From an uncultured Candidatus Melainabacteria bacterium (GTDB lineage: Bacteria > Cyanobacteriota > Vampirovibrionia > Gastranaerophilales > Gastranaerophilaceae), in contig CAKVLH010000005.1 in the NCBI GenBank assembly GCA_934757245.1, positions 68,780 to 132,779 of the forward strand: 64,000 bases of DNA, in the 5' to 3' direction. The position numbers were made by a program, and so were the translations under genes. The notes under the pieces are model-generated. The model had not been told where the DNA came from. It did no database searches and was given only the letters and a program-made list of their open reading frames with translations. Positions 26,594 through 34,448 of this stretch are shown piece after piece (position 1 is the first letter of the stretch; every line of letters starts with the position of its first letter).

Positions 26594-26663
26594 TTAATAT
26601 ATACTTCGTATCCATTTACAATTATTTGCTTCATGCTAATATTATAAAGAAGGAAATATAAAT

Positions 26664-26741
26664 ATGGCATTTTTTAGCACAAAACTTCATCATCATATTC
26701 ATTTCAACCCGAAAGGGCTTGGAGTTTTGTCGCTTCTCTAA
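26664..26741 (+). CDS. 25-codon leader-like peptide
   Basis: AAGAAGGAAATATAA precedes an ATG opening MAFFSTKLHHHIHFNPKG, with four His in six residues, ending LLSLL-like. The stop codon falls inside the first of two nested stems. No homologue is recognised. Position, ribosome-binding site and downstream structure resemble an attenuator leader of the gene at 26815, but the His run could be chance. Confidence 0.45.
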   Translation: MAFFSTKLHHHIHFNPKGLGVLSLL

Positions 26742-26767
26742 AAACTCCGCAAATCGGCTCTTTCGGG
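26708..26767 (+). promoter_or_regulatory. two-stem structured leader upstream of 26815 gene
   Basis: The outer stem pairs CCCGAAAG (26708-26715) with CTTTCGGG (26760-26767) and can extend by GC pairs. The inner stem pairs GGAGTTTT (26721-26728) with AAAACTCC (26741-26748). The inner right arm starts at the last base of the leader-peptide stop codon, so a ribosome on the peptide would disrupt the structure. Confidence 0.5.
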
Positions 26768-26814
26768 ATATTTAAGAGAGAAATGAGTACGATAACAAAG
26801 GAGTTTTAATTAAA

Positions 26815-28041
26815 ATGACACTAGTAAATATAATTTCAGCAATCGGCAATAATTCGAGCGTTTATCCGCTTATCGTTAGAGATTGCGGTATTGAAGTGCC
26901 TTCAAAAGTTGCGATGACTTATAAGCAAAATCTTAAAGATTCTAAACAAATGGCTTATAATGCAACGCGCGAAAGGTTAATCGACGAATACGGAACTTCT
27001 ATTGTTTGGTTGGGCGGAATTCCGGCAGTTGGTGCGATTTGTGATTGGGGCATAAAAAAACTCGGCTATAACCCAAAGGTCAATCCAAATCTTTTGAAAG
27101 AAGAATCTAAACAAGGTTTGAAATATAATATCGAAAGATTTAAACAACTTGCGCCGAATGAAGTTAAAGACTTGGAAAAGGTTTTGAAAAACAAATCTAC
27201 ATACCAAAAACTTTTAGCAGGGAAATTCATTTTGTCTACCGCAATTCCGGTTGCTTTAATGGGATATTTTTTGCCAAAAGCGAATTTTGCATTGACTGAT
27301 AAAATCAAAAAACGCCAAGAAGCAATAAAGCCTTTATATAAAGAGTTTAAAGAACTAGAACCTGTAGAAGATAGAAAAACAGCACCTTCATTTAAAGGTA
27401 TTGCAGCAACATTAGCAAATATGCCGACAGTTCACAAAATGGCTCTGACAGACGGAGGTTTAACTGTTGGCAGAGTCGGAACTGCGCGCAACAAGTATGA
27501 AGCAATGGAAAATGGTTTTAAAATGTCAATGATGATGTTTTTAAATTTTGTTGCACCGATTTGGATAGCAAAAGGTTTGGATTCACTTTCTAATAAAATA
27601 TTCAAGACCAATGTTAATCTCGACCCGAATTTATTGAATGACAAAGAGTTTTTAGCAAATATAAAAGATAATAAATTGAAACTTCCAAATGAAGATATTA
27701 TAGAGTTTTTAGACAAAAATCCTGACACGAAATTTGCAAAACTTGCGGAAAGATATTGTGGAGTTAAGTATTTAAAAAACAGAGTTCGAGACCCAAGAGC
27801 TTTTGTAGATGAAAAGAAAATTAAAACATTCCAAAAAGAACTTGAAAAATTTGCAAAACAAGCAAGGGAAAACGGCGATATCAATAAATTTGCAAAAAAA
27901 GCGTTGGTTGCAAAATCTGCGAACATTCTTGCAAATGTAGGAATAAGTAGCGTCTTGTTAGCTGTTGCACTTCCAAAACTCACATTTGTATTAAGAAAAA
28001 AAGTTACAGGCTCTGACGCCGAACCTGGGTTGATGAAATAA
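26815..28041 (+). CDS. hypothetical membrane-associated protein
   Basis: 408 residues, not recognised. Hydrophobic segments lie near residues 60-75 (SIVWLGGIPAVGAICDWG), 143-160 (FILSTAIPVALMGYFLP), 240-256 (MMMFLNFVAPIWIAKG) and 375-395 (ANILANVGISSVLLAVALP). Lys/Glu-rich helical regions separate them. The central segment TAPSFKGIAATLANMPTVHKMALTDGGLTVGR is the least simple part. AAGGAG lies upstream. I think it is a lineage-specific protein of gut Melainabacteria-type genomes. A structured leader with a short peptide precedes it. Confidence 0.7.
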   Translation: MTLVNIISAIGNNSSVYPLIVRDCGIEVPSKVAMTYKQNLKDSKQMAYNATRERLIDEYGTSIVWLGGIPAVGAICDWGIKKLGYNPKVNPNLLKEESKQGLKYNIERFKQLAPNEVKDLEKVLKNKSTYQKLLAGKFILSTAIPVALMGYFLPKANFALTDKIKKRQEAIKPLYKEFKELEPVEDRKTAPSFKGIAATLANMPTVHKMALTDGGLTVGRVGTARNKYEAMENGFKMSMMMFLNFVAPIWIAKGLDSLSNKIFKTNVNLDPNLLNDKEFLANIKDNKLKLPNEDIIEFLDKNPDTKFAKLAERYCGVKYLKNRVRDPRAFVDEKKIKTFQKELEKFAKQARENGDINKFAKKALVAKSANILANVGISSVLLAVALPKLTFVLRKKVTGSDAEPGLMK

Positions 28042-28082
28042 AAGGCTTTCCTTGAGTACTGTCAGCTGATTCTAGTTTTATA

Positions 28083-28206
28083 ATACCCTCTTCCGCCTCA
28101 GCCCCCCTCTCCATGTAAATATAAGAAAGGAGAGGGAGCAAAATACATTAGATTGAGTGCCGTAAGCGCATTCGCTCGCCTTGCAGGAGAGGGCTAGGGT
28201 GAGGTG
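28083..28206. repeat. CCCTCTCC dispersed repeat, copy B
   Basis: Shares the blocks CCATGTA, AGGAGAGGG, ATTAGATTGAGTGCCGT with copies at 14261 and 41791. It continues with a GCGCATTCGCTCGCC/GGAGAGGGCTAGGGTGAGG right part missing from the others. It fills the gap between convergent genes. Confidence 0.7.
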
Positions 28207-28257
28207 AAAATTTACTTTTCACTTTCAACAACCAATTCGTTTATTAGCGTTCACAAA

Positions 28258-29226
28258 CTAATTCATTGAAAAAACTAAACCCAAAACTAATAAGATCGTA
28301 TAATATATTGCCAAATTTCTAGATTGAAACATTCTAGTCATAAAACTTGGCGCGCCACGCATATTTTCCATTGGAAAATGAAACCATTTGTGTTTAGGTA
28401 TAGATTCTGAATTTGTCGTATATTCAATCATTGATTGGTACAAATCTATAGCAAGCGGTATTGTAAACCAAGTAAGCAAAACTTGCCAATCTGCAATATC
28501 TAGCAAGCATAAGAGAATTGGTGCTAAATATGCTACAATAAGCAAATATTTTAAAACAACTAACGAATCAAGTGGAGAATCAAATGAGTTTGCAATTGTA
28601 TTATGTCCTTCATTTACGTCAAATTGATAATCCATTACTGTATGAATATAAAGCAAAATTACTGTTACAATTGCAGTCGGGATTGATAAAACAAAAACTT
28701 CCCAAGAATATGTTTTTGTCATAACATAATAAATTCCGCCAAAAAGTGCCGGCCCGTAAGTAGTAGCAATTGCAATTTCAGAAAGTTTGATTTTTGATAA
28801 GAATGAATATGAAATTGCGATTAAACCACCAATTAAAGCATAATAAAAAACTCCAATTCCACATTTGAAGTAAAAAAATACTCCGATTGTCAATGCTATT
28901 AAAAGATATATTAAAGAAAGGATTAAAATATCTCTTTCTTTTACTCTACCGGAAACTAAATATCTACATTTCGTTTTTTGTGAGTTTTTGAGATATTCTT
29001 TTTTATCAAAATCAACTTGTTTGATTAAAGTTTTATAATCGAAATAATCGTCCAGAATATTTGCCGCCAAATGAACCAATGACACTGCTATAAGTGCGAC
29101 TATTCCATATTTAACGTTTCCGGCTGCTAGAGTAGAATATGTAAATATGACAAGCCAAGACATAATTGTCATTGGGAGTGCAAAAATTCTGGAACATTCA
29201 AATATTGTTGATAATTTATTAAGCAT
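28258..29226 (-). CDS. UbiA-family prenyltransferase (MenA-like)
   Basis: A 322-residue polytopic membrane enzyme with about eight transmembrane segments. It carries the two Mg-diphosphate motifs of the UbiA superfamily: N-x-x-x-D-D in NILDDYFDYK (near residue 60) and the second Asp-rich loop MDYQFDVNEGHNTIAN (near residue 200). Homologues attach polyprenyl chains to 1,4-dihydroxy-2-naphthoate, homogentisate or 4-hydroxybenzoate. The acceptor cannot be settled here. It is slightly longer than MenA, with a C-terminal segment rich in Met and Arg. No other quinone gene is near. Confidence 0.82.
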   Translation of the reverse strand: MLNKLSTIFECSRIFALPMTIMSWLVIFTYSTLAAGNVKYGIVALIAVSLVHLAANILDDYFDYKTLIKQVDFDKKEYLKNSQKTKCRYLVSGRVKERDILILSLIYLLIALTIGVFFYFKCGIGVFYYALIGGLIAISYSFLSKIKLSEIAIATTYGPALFGGIYYVMTKTYSWEVFVLSIPTAIVTVILLYIHTVMDYQFDVNEGHNTIANSFDSPLDSLVVLKYLLIVAYLAPILLCLLDIADWQVLLTWFTIPLAIDLYQSMIEYTTNSESIPKHKWFHFPMENMRGAPSFMTRMFQSRNLAIYYTILLVLGLVFSMN

Positions 29227-29306
29227 AAAATGATTCTAACATAAATCTTATCAATGGAAAACCGCTAATAGAATAATGATTTGTAAACAAATTTGAAGCT
29301 TTAAAC

Positions 29307-29336
29307 TTGACAGTATTATTGCAATTATGCTTAAAT
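29307..29336 (+). promoter_or_regulatory. candidate promoter of rplU-rpmA
   Basis: TTGACA at 29307-29312 and TTAAAT at 29331-29336 with an 18-base spacer. It would leave a leader of about 140 bases before rplU. Confidence 0.55.
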
Positions 29337-29342
29337 ATAAAC

Positions 29343-29483
29343 ATAAATAGTATTAGATAGGTTAATCGTATCTAAACGGGTGCCAAGGGACACGATGACA
29401 GGCGGAAGTAAAATTAGAATAATCTTGCGCTATGAAAATTGTCAAAATGCACTCTACGATTCCTCAAAAAGAAAGGAAATGCA
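29343..29483 (+). promoter_or_regulatory. rplU 5' leader with possible structure
   Basis: This is unusually GC-rich for this genome around GGGTGCCAAGGGACACGATG (29379-29398). It can form a GTGCC/GGACAC stem with a three-base loop, and TCGTATC/ACGAT-type pairing between ends is possible. Ribosomal-protein operons often carry autoregulatory leaders; none of the known L21-type leader sequences was recognised with certainty. Confidence 0.35.
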
Positions 29484-29834
29484 ATGTACGCAATAGTCGA
29501 AACAGGTGGTAAACAATACCAAGTTGAAGAAGGACGTTATGTAGACGTTGAATTATTAGGCGAAGAAAAAGACGCTAAAGTAGTTTTTGATAAAGTTGTT
29601 ATGATTGTTAACGGCAAAAAATCAAAAGTTGGTCAACCATACGTAGCTAACGCTAAGGTTGAAGGTACAATCGTAAAAAATGACAAAGCTAAAAAAGTTA
29701 TCGTATACAAACAAAGACCTAAAAAAGGTTATAGAAAAAAACAAGGTCATAGACAAGGCTTTGCAAGAGTAATGATTAGCAAAATCAGAACAACAGCTTC
29801 TAAAGCAAAATCAGAAGCAACTTCTGAAGAATAA
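29484..29834 (+). CDS. rplU: 50S ribosomal protein L21
   Basis: A 116-residue r-protein binding 23S rRNA. It begins MYAIVETGGKQYQVEEG, has KVGQPYVANAKVEGTIV in the middle and the signature KRPKKGYRKKQGHRQGFARVMI-like C-terminal region (KQRPKKGYRKKQGHRQG). The ATG at 29484 follows GAAAGGAA; an earlier in-frame Met is not used. The next gene is rpmA, the standard bacterial order. A short Lys/Ala/Ser tail extends the C terminus. Confidence 0.98.
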   Translation: MYAIVETGGKQYQVEEGRYVDVELLGEEKDAKVVFDKVVMIVNGKKSKVGQPYVANAKVEGTIVKNDKAKKVIVYKQRPKKGYRKKQGHRQGFARVMISKIRTTASKAKSEATSEE

Positions 29835-29932
29835 TCGGACTCGCACCCTTTCAAAATGGGTGTTTCAATAGAGGTTGATAAATAATTACAAACGTCAACC
29901 AATAAAAATAATATAATAAAAGGAGAATAAAA

Positions 29933-30187
29933 ATGGCACATAAGAAAGGTATGGGTTCCACCCGTAACGGTCGTGATTCCGAAGCGAAGCGATTAGGCGT
30001 TAAAAAATTTGGTGGAGAAATTGTTAAAGCCGGTAATATCCTTGTTCGCCAAAGAGGAACAAAAGTTCACCCTGGTAACAATGTAGGTATCGGTTCAGAT
30101 GATACTTTGTTCGCTTTAATTGACGGACAAGTTAAATTTGAAGCTCACAGACGCGATAGAAAACAAGTTAGTGTTTACGCTGTGTAG
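29933..30187 (+). CDS. rpmA: 50S ribosomal protein L27
   Basis: An 84-residue r-protein whose N-terminal tail reaches the peptidyl-transferase centre. [29 protein letters not shown] is typical and lacks the cleavable N-terminal extension of Firmicutes L27. [28 protein letters not shown] follows. AAAGGAG lies upstream. The rplU-rpmA gap contains a small CACCC/GGGTG hairpin (about 29853-29872). Confidence 0.98.
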   Translation: MAHKKGMGSTRNGRDSEAKRLGVKKFGGEIVKAGNILVRQRGTKVHPGNNVGIGSDDTLFALIDGQVKFEAHRRDRKQVSVYAV

Positions 30188-30201
30188 TTAAAATTAAATT
30201 T

Positions 30202-30244
30202 AAAAATGGAGCTTTTCATGCATGAAAAGCTCCATTTTTTTTAT
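30202..30244 (+). terminator. terminator of rplU-rpmA
   Basis: A 19-base perfect palindromic stem (AAAAATGGAGCTTTTCATG and its complement) followed by T's, 14 bases after the rpmA stop codon. Confidence 0.92.
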
Positions 30245-30325
30245 AAAAAACTAGCAAAAAAAATTTTTACCGGTTTTATAAAAACAACAGAGTTAAAACA
30301 AAGTTAAGCAAAAAAGGAGATTCTC

Positions 30326-30616
30326 ATGAATGTAAACAATGTTTCACCAATTTCTTGCAAAGCAAATGCTTCTAAATTTGCTAAACAATTTAATATTCCA
30401 ATGAAAGACGGTTCTGAAACTATTATGAAATTAACGGACAATTCTATAGATTGCTTGATGCATAAAGAAAGACGAGTTTTGGGCGGATATGGTCATAAAG
30501 CTCCAAATGGAATTGTTGTAGATGAAGTTTTAGATGTTTATAAAAATTCATTGGCTAACAATATTAAAGAAGGTTTTGATTTCTTAAAAGAATTGTTGAA
30601 TGCACTTTCCAAGTAA
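30326..30616 (+). CDS. small hypothetical with PISCK N-terminal signature
   Basis: 96 residues, not recognised. It begins MNVNNVSPISCKANASKFAKQF, close to the ISFKS/NFTALK pattern of other lineage-type proteins here. The middle (TIMKLTDNSIDCLMHKERRVLGGYGHKAPNG) may be a small beta domain, and the end is an amphipathic helix (NNIKEGFDFLKELLNAL). No signal peptide. AAAAGGAG lies 8 bases before the ATG. It stands alone after the rpmA terminator. Confidence 0.7.
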   Translation: MNVNNVSPISCKANASKFAKQFNIPMKDGSETIMKLTDNSIDCLMHKERRVLGGYGHKAPNGIVVDEVLDVYKNSLANNIKEGFDFLKELLNALSK

Positions 30617-30673
30617 TTGCCCTAAAATGCAAATTATAGTATAATTTTCTGGTACGGTTACAAGGAAGATTAT

Positions 30674-31540
30674 ATGAGTGAGATTTGCAAAAATTGGACG
30701 CAATGGCTTAAACAAAATCGTTTTGCCGGCTTAACTCCTGAGATGCAAGAGCAAACTATGCGTTGGCTTGAAGCTGTTAGGGATGTTATTATGGTTTATG
30801 CAGAAATTAAACCTTATGACGTTGTGCTAGATATAGGAACCGGCACCGGACTCTTGGCGTTCAAAGCTTTAGAACTGCAAAACTGCGCAGGTAAGGTTAT
30901 TTTTTCAGATTTATTCCAAGATTGTTTGGATGATTGCAAGCAGATTCTTGATGATGCCGGAATTACGACCGGTTACGAATTCTTGCAATGTCCGGTTGAG
31001 CATATTGCACTTCCGGAAAGTACCGTACACAAAGCACTTATGCGTTCTGTGCTTGTTCACGTTGTAAATAAGCAACCTGCAATAAGTGAAGTATACAGAG
31101 TTTTAAAACCGGGTGGAAAATTGTGTGCGTTTGAACCTATAATTCGTTCAAACACTCGTTATTGGGAAATTCTAGACCCAATGTATATAGAAAAATATGA
31201 AGATTTCAAGAGGGTGGAAAATGAAATTATGGACAATCCGCTTGATTCACTTTGTAATTTTGATGAAGATACTTTAAAAATGAATTTGGAAATTGCAGGA
31301 TTTTCAATTCCGGAAGTTAAGTTACAAGAAGTTCGTTCAAAATACGTAGTTCAGCCGAATATGGTTAAAGAGTGGTTTGTAAATCCGCCATCACCTAACC
31401 AACCTTCGACAAAAGAAAGGTACTTAAAGTATTTTGACGAAAAAACCGTAGATAAATTTATGCAAGATGTTCAAAACTACTTGACAGGACGTGAGATTAG
31501 TTTGAAAACAAATGCAGTGTTTATTAATGCAACGAAATAG
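30674..31540 (+). CDS. class I SAM-dependent methyltransferase
   Basis: A 288-residue Rossmann methyltransferase. Motif I is VVLDIGTGTGLLAFKAL (near residue 55). A post-I acidic residue lies in VIFSDLFQD, and motif III/IV-like VYRVLKPGGKLCAFEPI is near residue 140. The first 40 residues (CKNWTQWLKQNRFAGLTPEMQEQTMRWLEAVRD) form an N-terminal cap. The C-terminal 110 residues are variable. The UbiE-like core suggests a small-molecule acceptor; the substrate is unknown. AAGGAAGAT is upstream. Confidence 0.85.
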   Translation: MSEICKNWTQWLKQNRFAGLTPEMQEQTMRWLEAVRDVIMVYAEIKPYDVVLDIGTGTGLLAFKALELQNCAGKVIFSDLFQDCLDDCKQILDDAGITTGYEFLQCPVEHIALPESTVHKALMRSVLVHVVNKQPAISEVYRVLKPGGKLCAFEPIIRSNTRYWEILDPMYIEKYEDFKRVENEIMDNPLDSLCNFDEDTLKMNLEIAGFSIPEVKLQEVRSKYVVQPNMVKEWFVNPPSPNQPSTKERYLKYFDEKTVDKFMQDVQNYLTGREISLKTNAVFINATK

Positions 31541-31547
31541 AAAGGAT

Positions 31548-31686
31548 GGGAATAAGGTAATAGGGTAATAAGGGAATAAGTGATTTTAAAAGATATTTTT
31601 AATAAAAATACATTTATTTTGCGCATACATAGATAATAAATTTAAAACCTCTTATTCCCTCATTGCCTTATTCCCCTATTCCCTTA
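31548..31686. repeat. AATAAGGGAATAAG inverted-repeat element, copy 2
   Basis: GGTAATAGGGTAATAAGG at the left and CCTCATTGCCTTATTCCCC at the right enclose an AT-rich core of about 80 bases. The ends match the element at 9284-9432, with similar length. Its right end abuts the kdsB start, so it supplies kdsB's upstream region. Confidence 0.65.
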
Positions 31687-31696
31687 AGAAACAACA

Positions 31697-32449
31697 ATGA
31701 CAACACAAAACGAAACAGCAATAATAATTCCGGCACGTTACGGCTCATCCAGACTTGAAGGCAAACCGTTACTAAAGGCAAACAATAAACCTATCATTCA
31801 ATGGGTTTGGGAAAAAGCAAAATCTTGCCCGATGGTTGATAGAGTAATTGTAGCAACCGATGATGATAGAATTTATAACGCTTGTAAAGAATTCAGAGCA
31901 GAAGTCGAAATGACTTCAACCGAACATAAAAGCGGAAGTGATAGAATTGCAGAAGTTGCAGAGCGCCATCCTGAAATTGGCTACATTATTAATTTACAAG
32001 GCGATGAACCATTAATAGAACAAGCAAACATAGAACTTGTCATTAAAGGTGTAAAAGAAGATGCTAATGCAGACATTTCAACGCTGGTAAGAGAAATTAA
32101 AGACGCTGACGAAGTTAATAATCCAAACCTTGTAAAATGCGTTTTCGACTTTAACAATTATGCAATGTATTTTTCTCGCTCAAAAATACCTTATGAAAGA
32201 GCTGAAAACAACGGTAGTTGGAAATTTTACGGTCATTTAGGAATTTACGGTTATAAACGTGAAGCATTATTTAAGATGACAAAATTACCTCAAGCACCTT
32301 ATGAAATGGCAGAAAAACTTGAGCAATTAAGGGCTTTACAAAACGGTATGAAAATCAAAGTTGCAGTCGTTGACAATGTTCCTGTCGGAATTGATACCGC
32401 TGAAGATTTTGAAAAGTTTAGGAAAATGGTAGAAAAAGGATGTGAATAG
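31697..32449 (+). CDS. kdsB: 3-deoxy-manno-octulosonate cytidylyltransferase
   Basis: A 250-residue enzyme that activates Kdo with CTP to CMP-Kdo for lipid A core synthesis. Diagnostic motifs: IIIPARYGSSRLEGKPL at the N-terminus, VATDDDRIYNAC, TSTEHKSGSDRIAEVA, INLQGDEPLI, and YGHLGIYGYKREAL with PYEMAEKLEQLRAL. Length is normal. Only a repeat element lies upstream and no clear Shine-Dalgarno sequence is visible. lpxK follows after another repeat. Confidence 0.97.
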   Translation: MTTQNETAIIIPARYGSSRLEGKPLLKANNKPIIQWVWEKAKSCPMVDRVIVATDDDRIYNACKEFRAEVEMTSTEHKSGSDRIAEVAERHPEIGYIINLQGDEPLIEQANIELVIKGVKEDANADISTLVREIKDADEVNNPNLVKCVFDFNNYAMYFSRSKIPYERAENNGSWKFYGHLGIYGYKREALFKMTKLPQAPYEMAEKLEQLRALQNGMKIKVAVVDNVPVGIDTAEDFEKFRKMVEKGCE

Positions 32450-32467
32450 ACTAGTAGTTGGATAAGA

Positions 32468-32635
32468 TTATTAGTTGACAGTTGAAAGTGGAAAGTTGAC
32501 AGTTGTATTAAACTTTTCAAATATTACATAAGTTCAATATTAAACATATTTAAATTTAAAAATTGTAGGGTGCAATTTTTTGCACCATATAAATAACTTT
32601 CCACTTTCCACTTTCAACTGTCAACTCAAAACATT
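32468..32635. repeat. GTTGACAGTTGAAAGTGGAAAG inverted-repeat element
   Basis: The left end AGTTGACAGTTGAAAGTGG and the right end CCACTTTCAACTGTCAACT are inverted copies. The middle contains the GTAGGGTGC palindrome (32565-32586), as if one repeat had entered another. It fills the kdsB-lpxK gap. Confidence 0.75.
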
Positions 32636-32668
32636 TTATATAACATTCACCTATTCACTTTAAAATGA

Positions 32669-33733
32669 ATGAACATCAAAACACAAATAACAAAACTACA
32701 TTACACAAAAGACGCACGTGGTGCGTTGTTTAACTTGCTTAAATTCTGCTCTATTTTTTACGGAATAGGAAGCGGATTTAAGAATTATTTATACGACAAA
32801 AATATTCTTAAACCTAAAAGAGTTGACGCATTTGTAATTTCTATCGGGAATTTTACAACCGGCGGGGTTGGAAAAACTCCTGTTGTTGCAGAAATCGCAA
32901 AATATTTTGTCGAAAAAGGTGAAAGAGTTGCAATAGTTTCTCGCGGATATGGTGGAAAACTCGATAACAAAAAGGTTAACGTGATTTCTGACGGAATAAA
33001 TCTTTATTACAAAGCTGATATGGCGGGCGATGAACCGTATTGGCTTGCCGTAAATCTTAATATGTGTGCAGTTTTAACTTGTTCTAACAGAGTGAAAGCT
33101 GCTGAATATGCAATAAAAGAACTCGGCGTTACTAAAATAATTCTTGATGACGGTTTTCAACATAGAAAAATGGCAAGAGATTTAAACGTTGTCCTTGTCG
33201 ATTCAGAAAAAATGTTTGGTAACGAAAATTTGCTTCCGGCAGGACCTCTAAGAGAAGGAATGGAAGGATTTAACCGAGTTAATAAACTTATAGTTGTAAG
33301 TAAAAACATTGACCACACAAGAGCTGAAAAAATCGCAAGAATTTTGGATAAAAAGTTTATGAAGGGAAAGACCCCACCCCCTAACCCCCTCCCTCAAGGG
33401 GCGGGGGCAACCACGCTTCTTTGCAAAGTCGAACCTGATTATTGTTACAATATAATTTCCGGTGTGCATTTACCTAAAGGAGAGAAAGTCACTGCGCTTT
33501 CTGCAATTGGACAGCCTGAACAATTTTATAAATTCTTAGAAAAAGATTATAATATTAAAAACAAAATAACTTTTGACGATCATCACCAATATATGTCAGA
33601 AGATATTGAAAATATTGAAGGCACGATTGTAACAACAGAAAAAGATGCTGTGAAACTTGCACTTTTAGGTAAAGATAATATTTTTGCATTGAAACTGAAA
33701 ACTGTGCTTGATGTGGATAAACTTTTATCATAA
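32669..33733 (+). CDS. lpxK: tetraacyldisaccharide 4'-kinase with in-frame repeat insertion
   Basis: LpxK phosphorylates the 4' position of the lipid A precursor at the inner membrane. It has an N-terminal membrane-associated helix, Walker A in GNFTTGGVGKTPVVAEIA (near residue 70), VSRGYGGK, GDEPYWLA, and the Walker B-like DDGFQHRKMARDLNVVLVD. Residues 234-247 (KTPPPNPLPQGAGA) derive from a GC-rich palindromic repeat and do not belong to the family. They sit in a probable surface loop before the C-terminal domain, and the frame is kept. The Shine-Dalgarno sequence is not evident; the start lies just after a repeat element. Confidence 0.93.
   Translation: MNIKTQITKLHYTKDARGALFNLLKFCSIFYGIGSGFKNYLYDKNILKPKRVDAFVISIGNFTTGGVGKTPVVAEIAKYFVEKGERVAIVSRGYGGKLDNKKVNVISDGINLYYKADMAGDEPYWLAVNLNMCAVLTCSNRVKAAEYAIKELGVTKIILDDGFQHRKMARDLNVVLVDSEKMFGNENLLPAGPLREGMEGFNRVNKLIVVSKNIDHTRAEKIARILDKKFMKGKTPPPNPLPQGAGATTLLCKVEPDYCYNIISGVHLPKGEKVTALSAIGQPEQFYKFLEKDYNIKNKITFDDHHQYMSEDIENIEGTIVTTEKDAVKLALLGKDNIFALKLKTVLDVDKLLS
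33364..33412 (+). repeat. palindromic repeat inserted in the lpxK frame
   Basis: C-run/G-run DNA (CCCCACCCCCTAACCCCC...CAAGGGGCGGGGGC) stands out from the AT-rich gene. It encodes TPPPNPLPQGAGA, a peptide familiar from repeat-derived insertions in many bacterial proteins. It folds as a hairpin. Confidence 0.8.
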
Positions 33734-33750
33734 AAATTAAAAGCATAAAA

Positions 33751-33786
33751 AAAACCACTCGGTGTGTGTCGAGTGGGTTTTGTTTT
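33751..33786 (+). terminator. terminator of lpxK
   Basis: CCACTCG / CGAGTGG stem with a GTGTGTGT loop, preceded by an A-run and followed by GTTTTGTTTT, 20 bases after the lpxK stop codon. Confidence 0.85.
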
Positions 33787-33832
33787 CTGCATCCTAATGG
33801 TCTTTTTTAGTGTTTATTATCTAGGAGTTTAT

Positions 33833-33952
33833 ATGATTTTTGGGGTTTATATATTTTCTATTCTTTTGCTATTTAGTGTTTCGGCTACACTTAAAGTGTG
33901 TATTTATATTATGGCACATAAGAATTTAATGTCAAGCAAGTTCTTTAATTAA
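33833..33952 (+). CDS. 39-residue single-pass membrane peptide
   Basis: A small frame with AGGAG 5-6 bases before its ATG. MIFGVYIFSILLLFSVSATLKV is one transmembrane span and the rest is a short basic tail (MAHKNLMSSKFFN). A longer in-frame start inside the lpxK terminator lacks a ribosome-binding site. Function unknown. It might be a chance frame, but ribosome-binding site and composition are favourable. Confidence 0.45.
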   Translation: MIFGVYIFSILLLFSVSATLKVCIYIMAHKNLMSSKFFN

Positions 33953-34070
33953 TTTTATTAAATTAATATAAAGAGTTAAAAGCCTTGCGATTACATAGTT
34001 TACGTAAGTTTACAAAACTTAATATAATTAAAAAAGTGTGCCTCTAAAATATTAATTGTACTTTGTACGC

Positions 34071-34448
34071 TTATTTTAAAATTTCTTGATAAGCCGATAG
34101 GCATTTTAGCGCAGTAGATTTTGGAATGCAGTTAACTTCTAGGTTATCTGCGATGTGGCGAATGTTATATGCTGCTGAAATCATTACAATTTTCGTAGAG
34201 TTGTATCGGTTGAATGTTTTAATTTGTTCAACAAGCCATTCTCCAGCGTATTTTGGCGAATAACTATCTTCCATTTGCAAATCCGTTAGAATTATATCAT
34301 AAGGTTTTGCTTGCAAAAGAAAATCGTATGCCATTGTTGCGCTTTCAGCTGTATCAATGTTAACATCATTTCCAAAAAGTTCGTACATGACGTTAGTGTT
34401 AAAATCACGCCAGCCTTTTACATCATCAACAATCAAAATGTTTTTCAT
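34071..34448 (-). CDS. single-domain response regulator
   Basis: A 125-residue receiver domain with no output domain. The acidic pocket is VDD (residues 7-9). The phospho-acceptor Asp is in IILTDLQMED (near residue 56), the Ser/Thr switch in VMISAAYN and the conserved Lys in CIPKST. It overlaps aroH by 4 bases and ends an operon that starts with a histidine kinase. It probably receives phosphate from that kinase and acts by protein contact. Confidence 0.9.
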   Translation of the reverse strand: MKNILIVDDVKGWRDFNTNVMYELFGNDVNIDTAESATMAYDFLLQAKPYDIILTDLQMEDSYSPKYAGEWLVEQIKTFNRYNSTKIVMISAAYNIRHIADNLEVNCIPKSTALKCLSAYQEILK

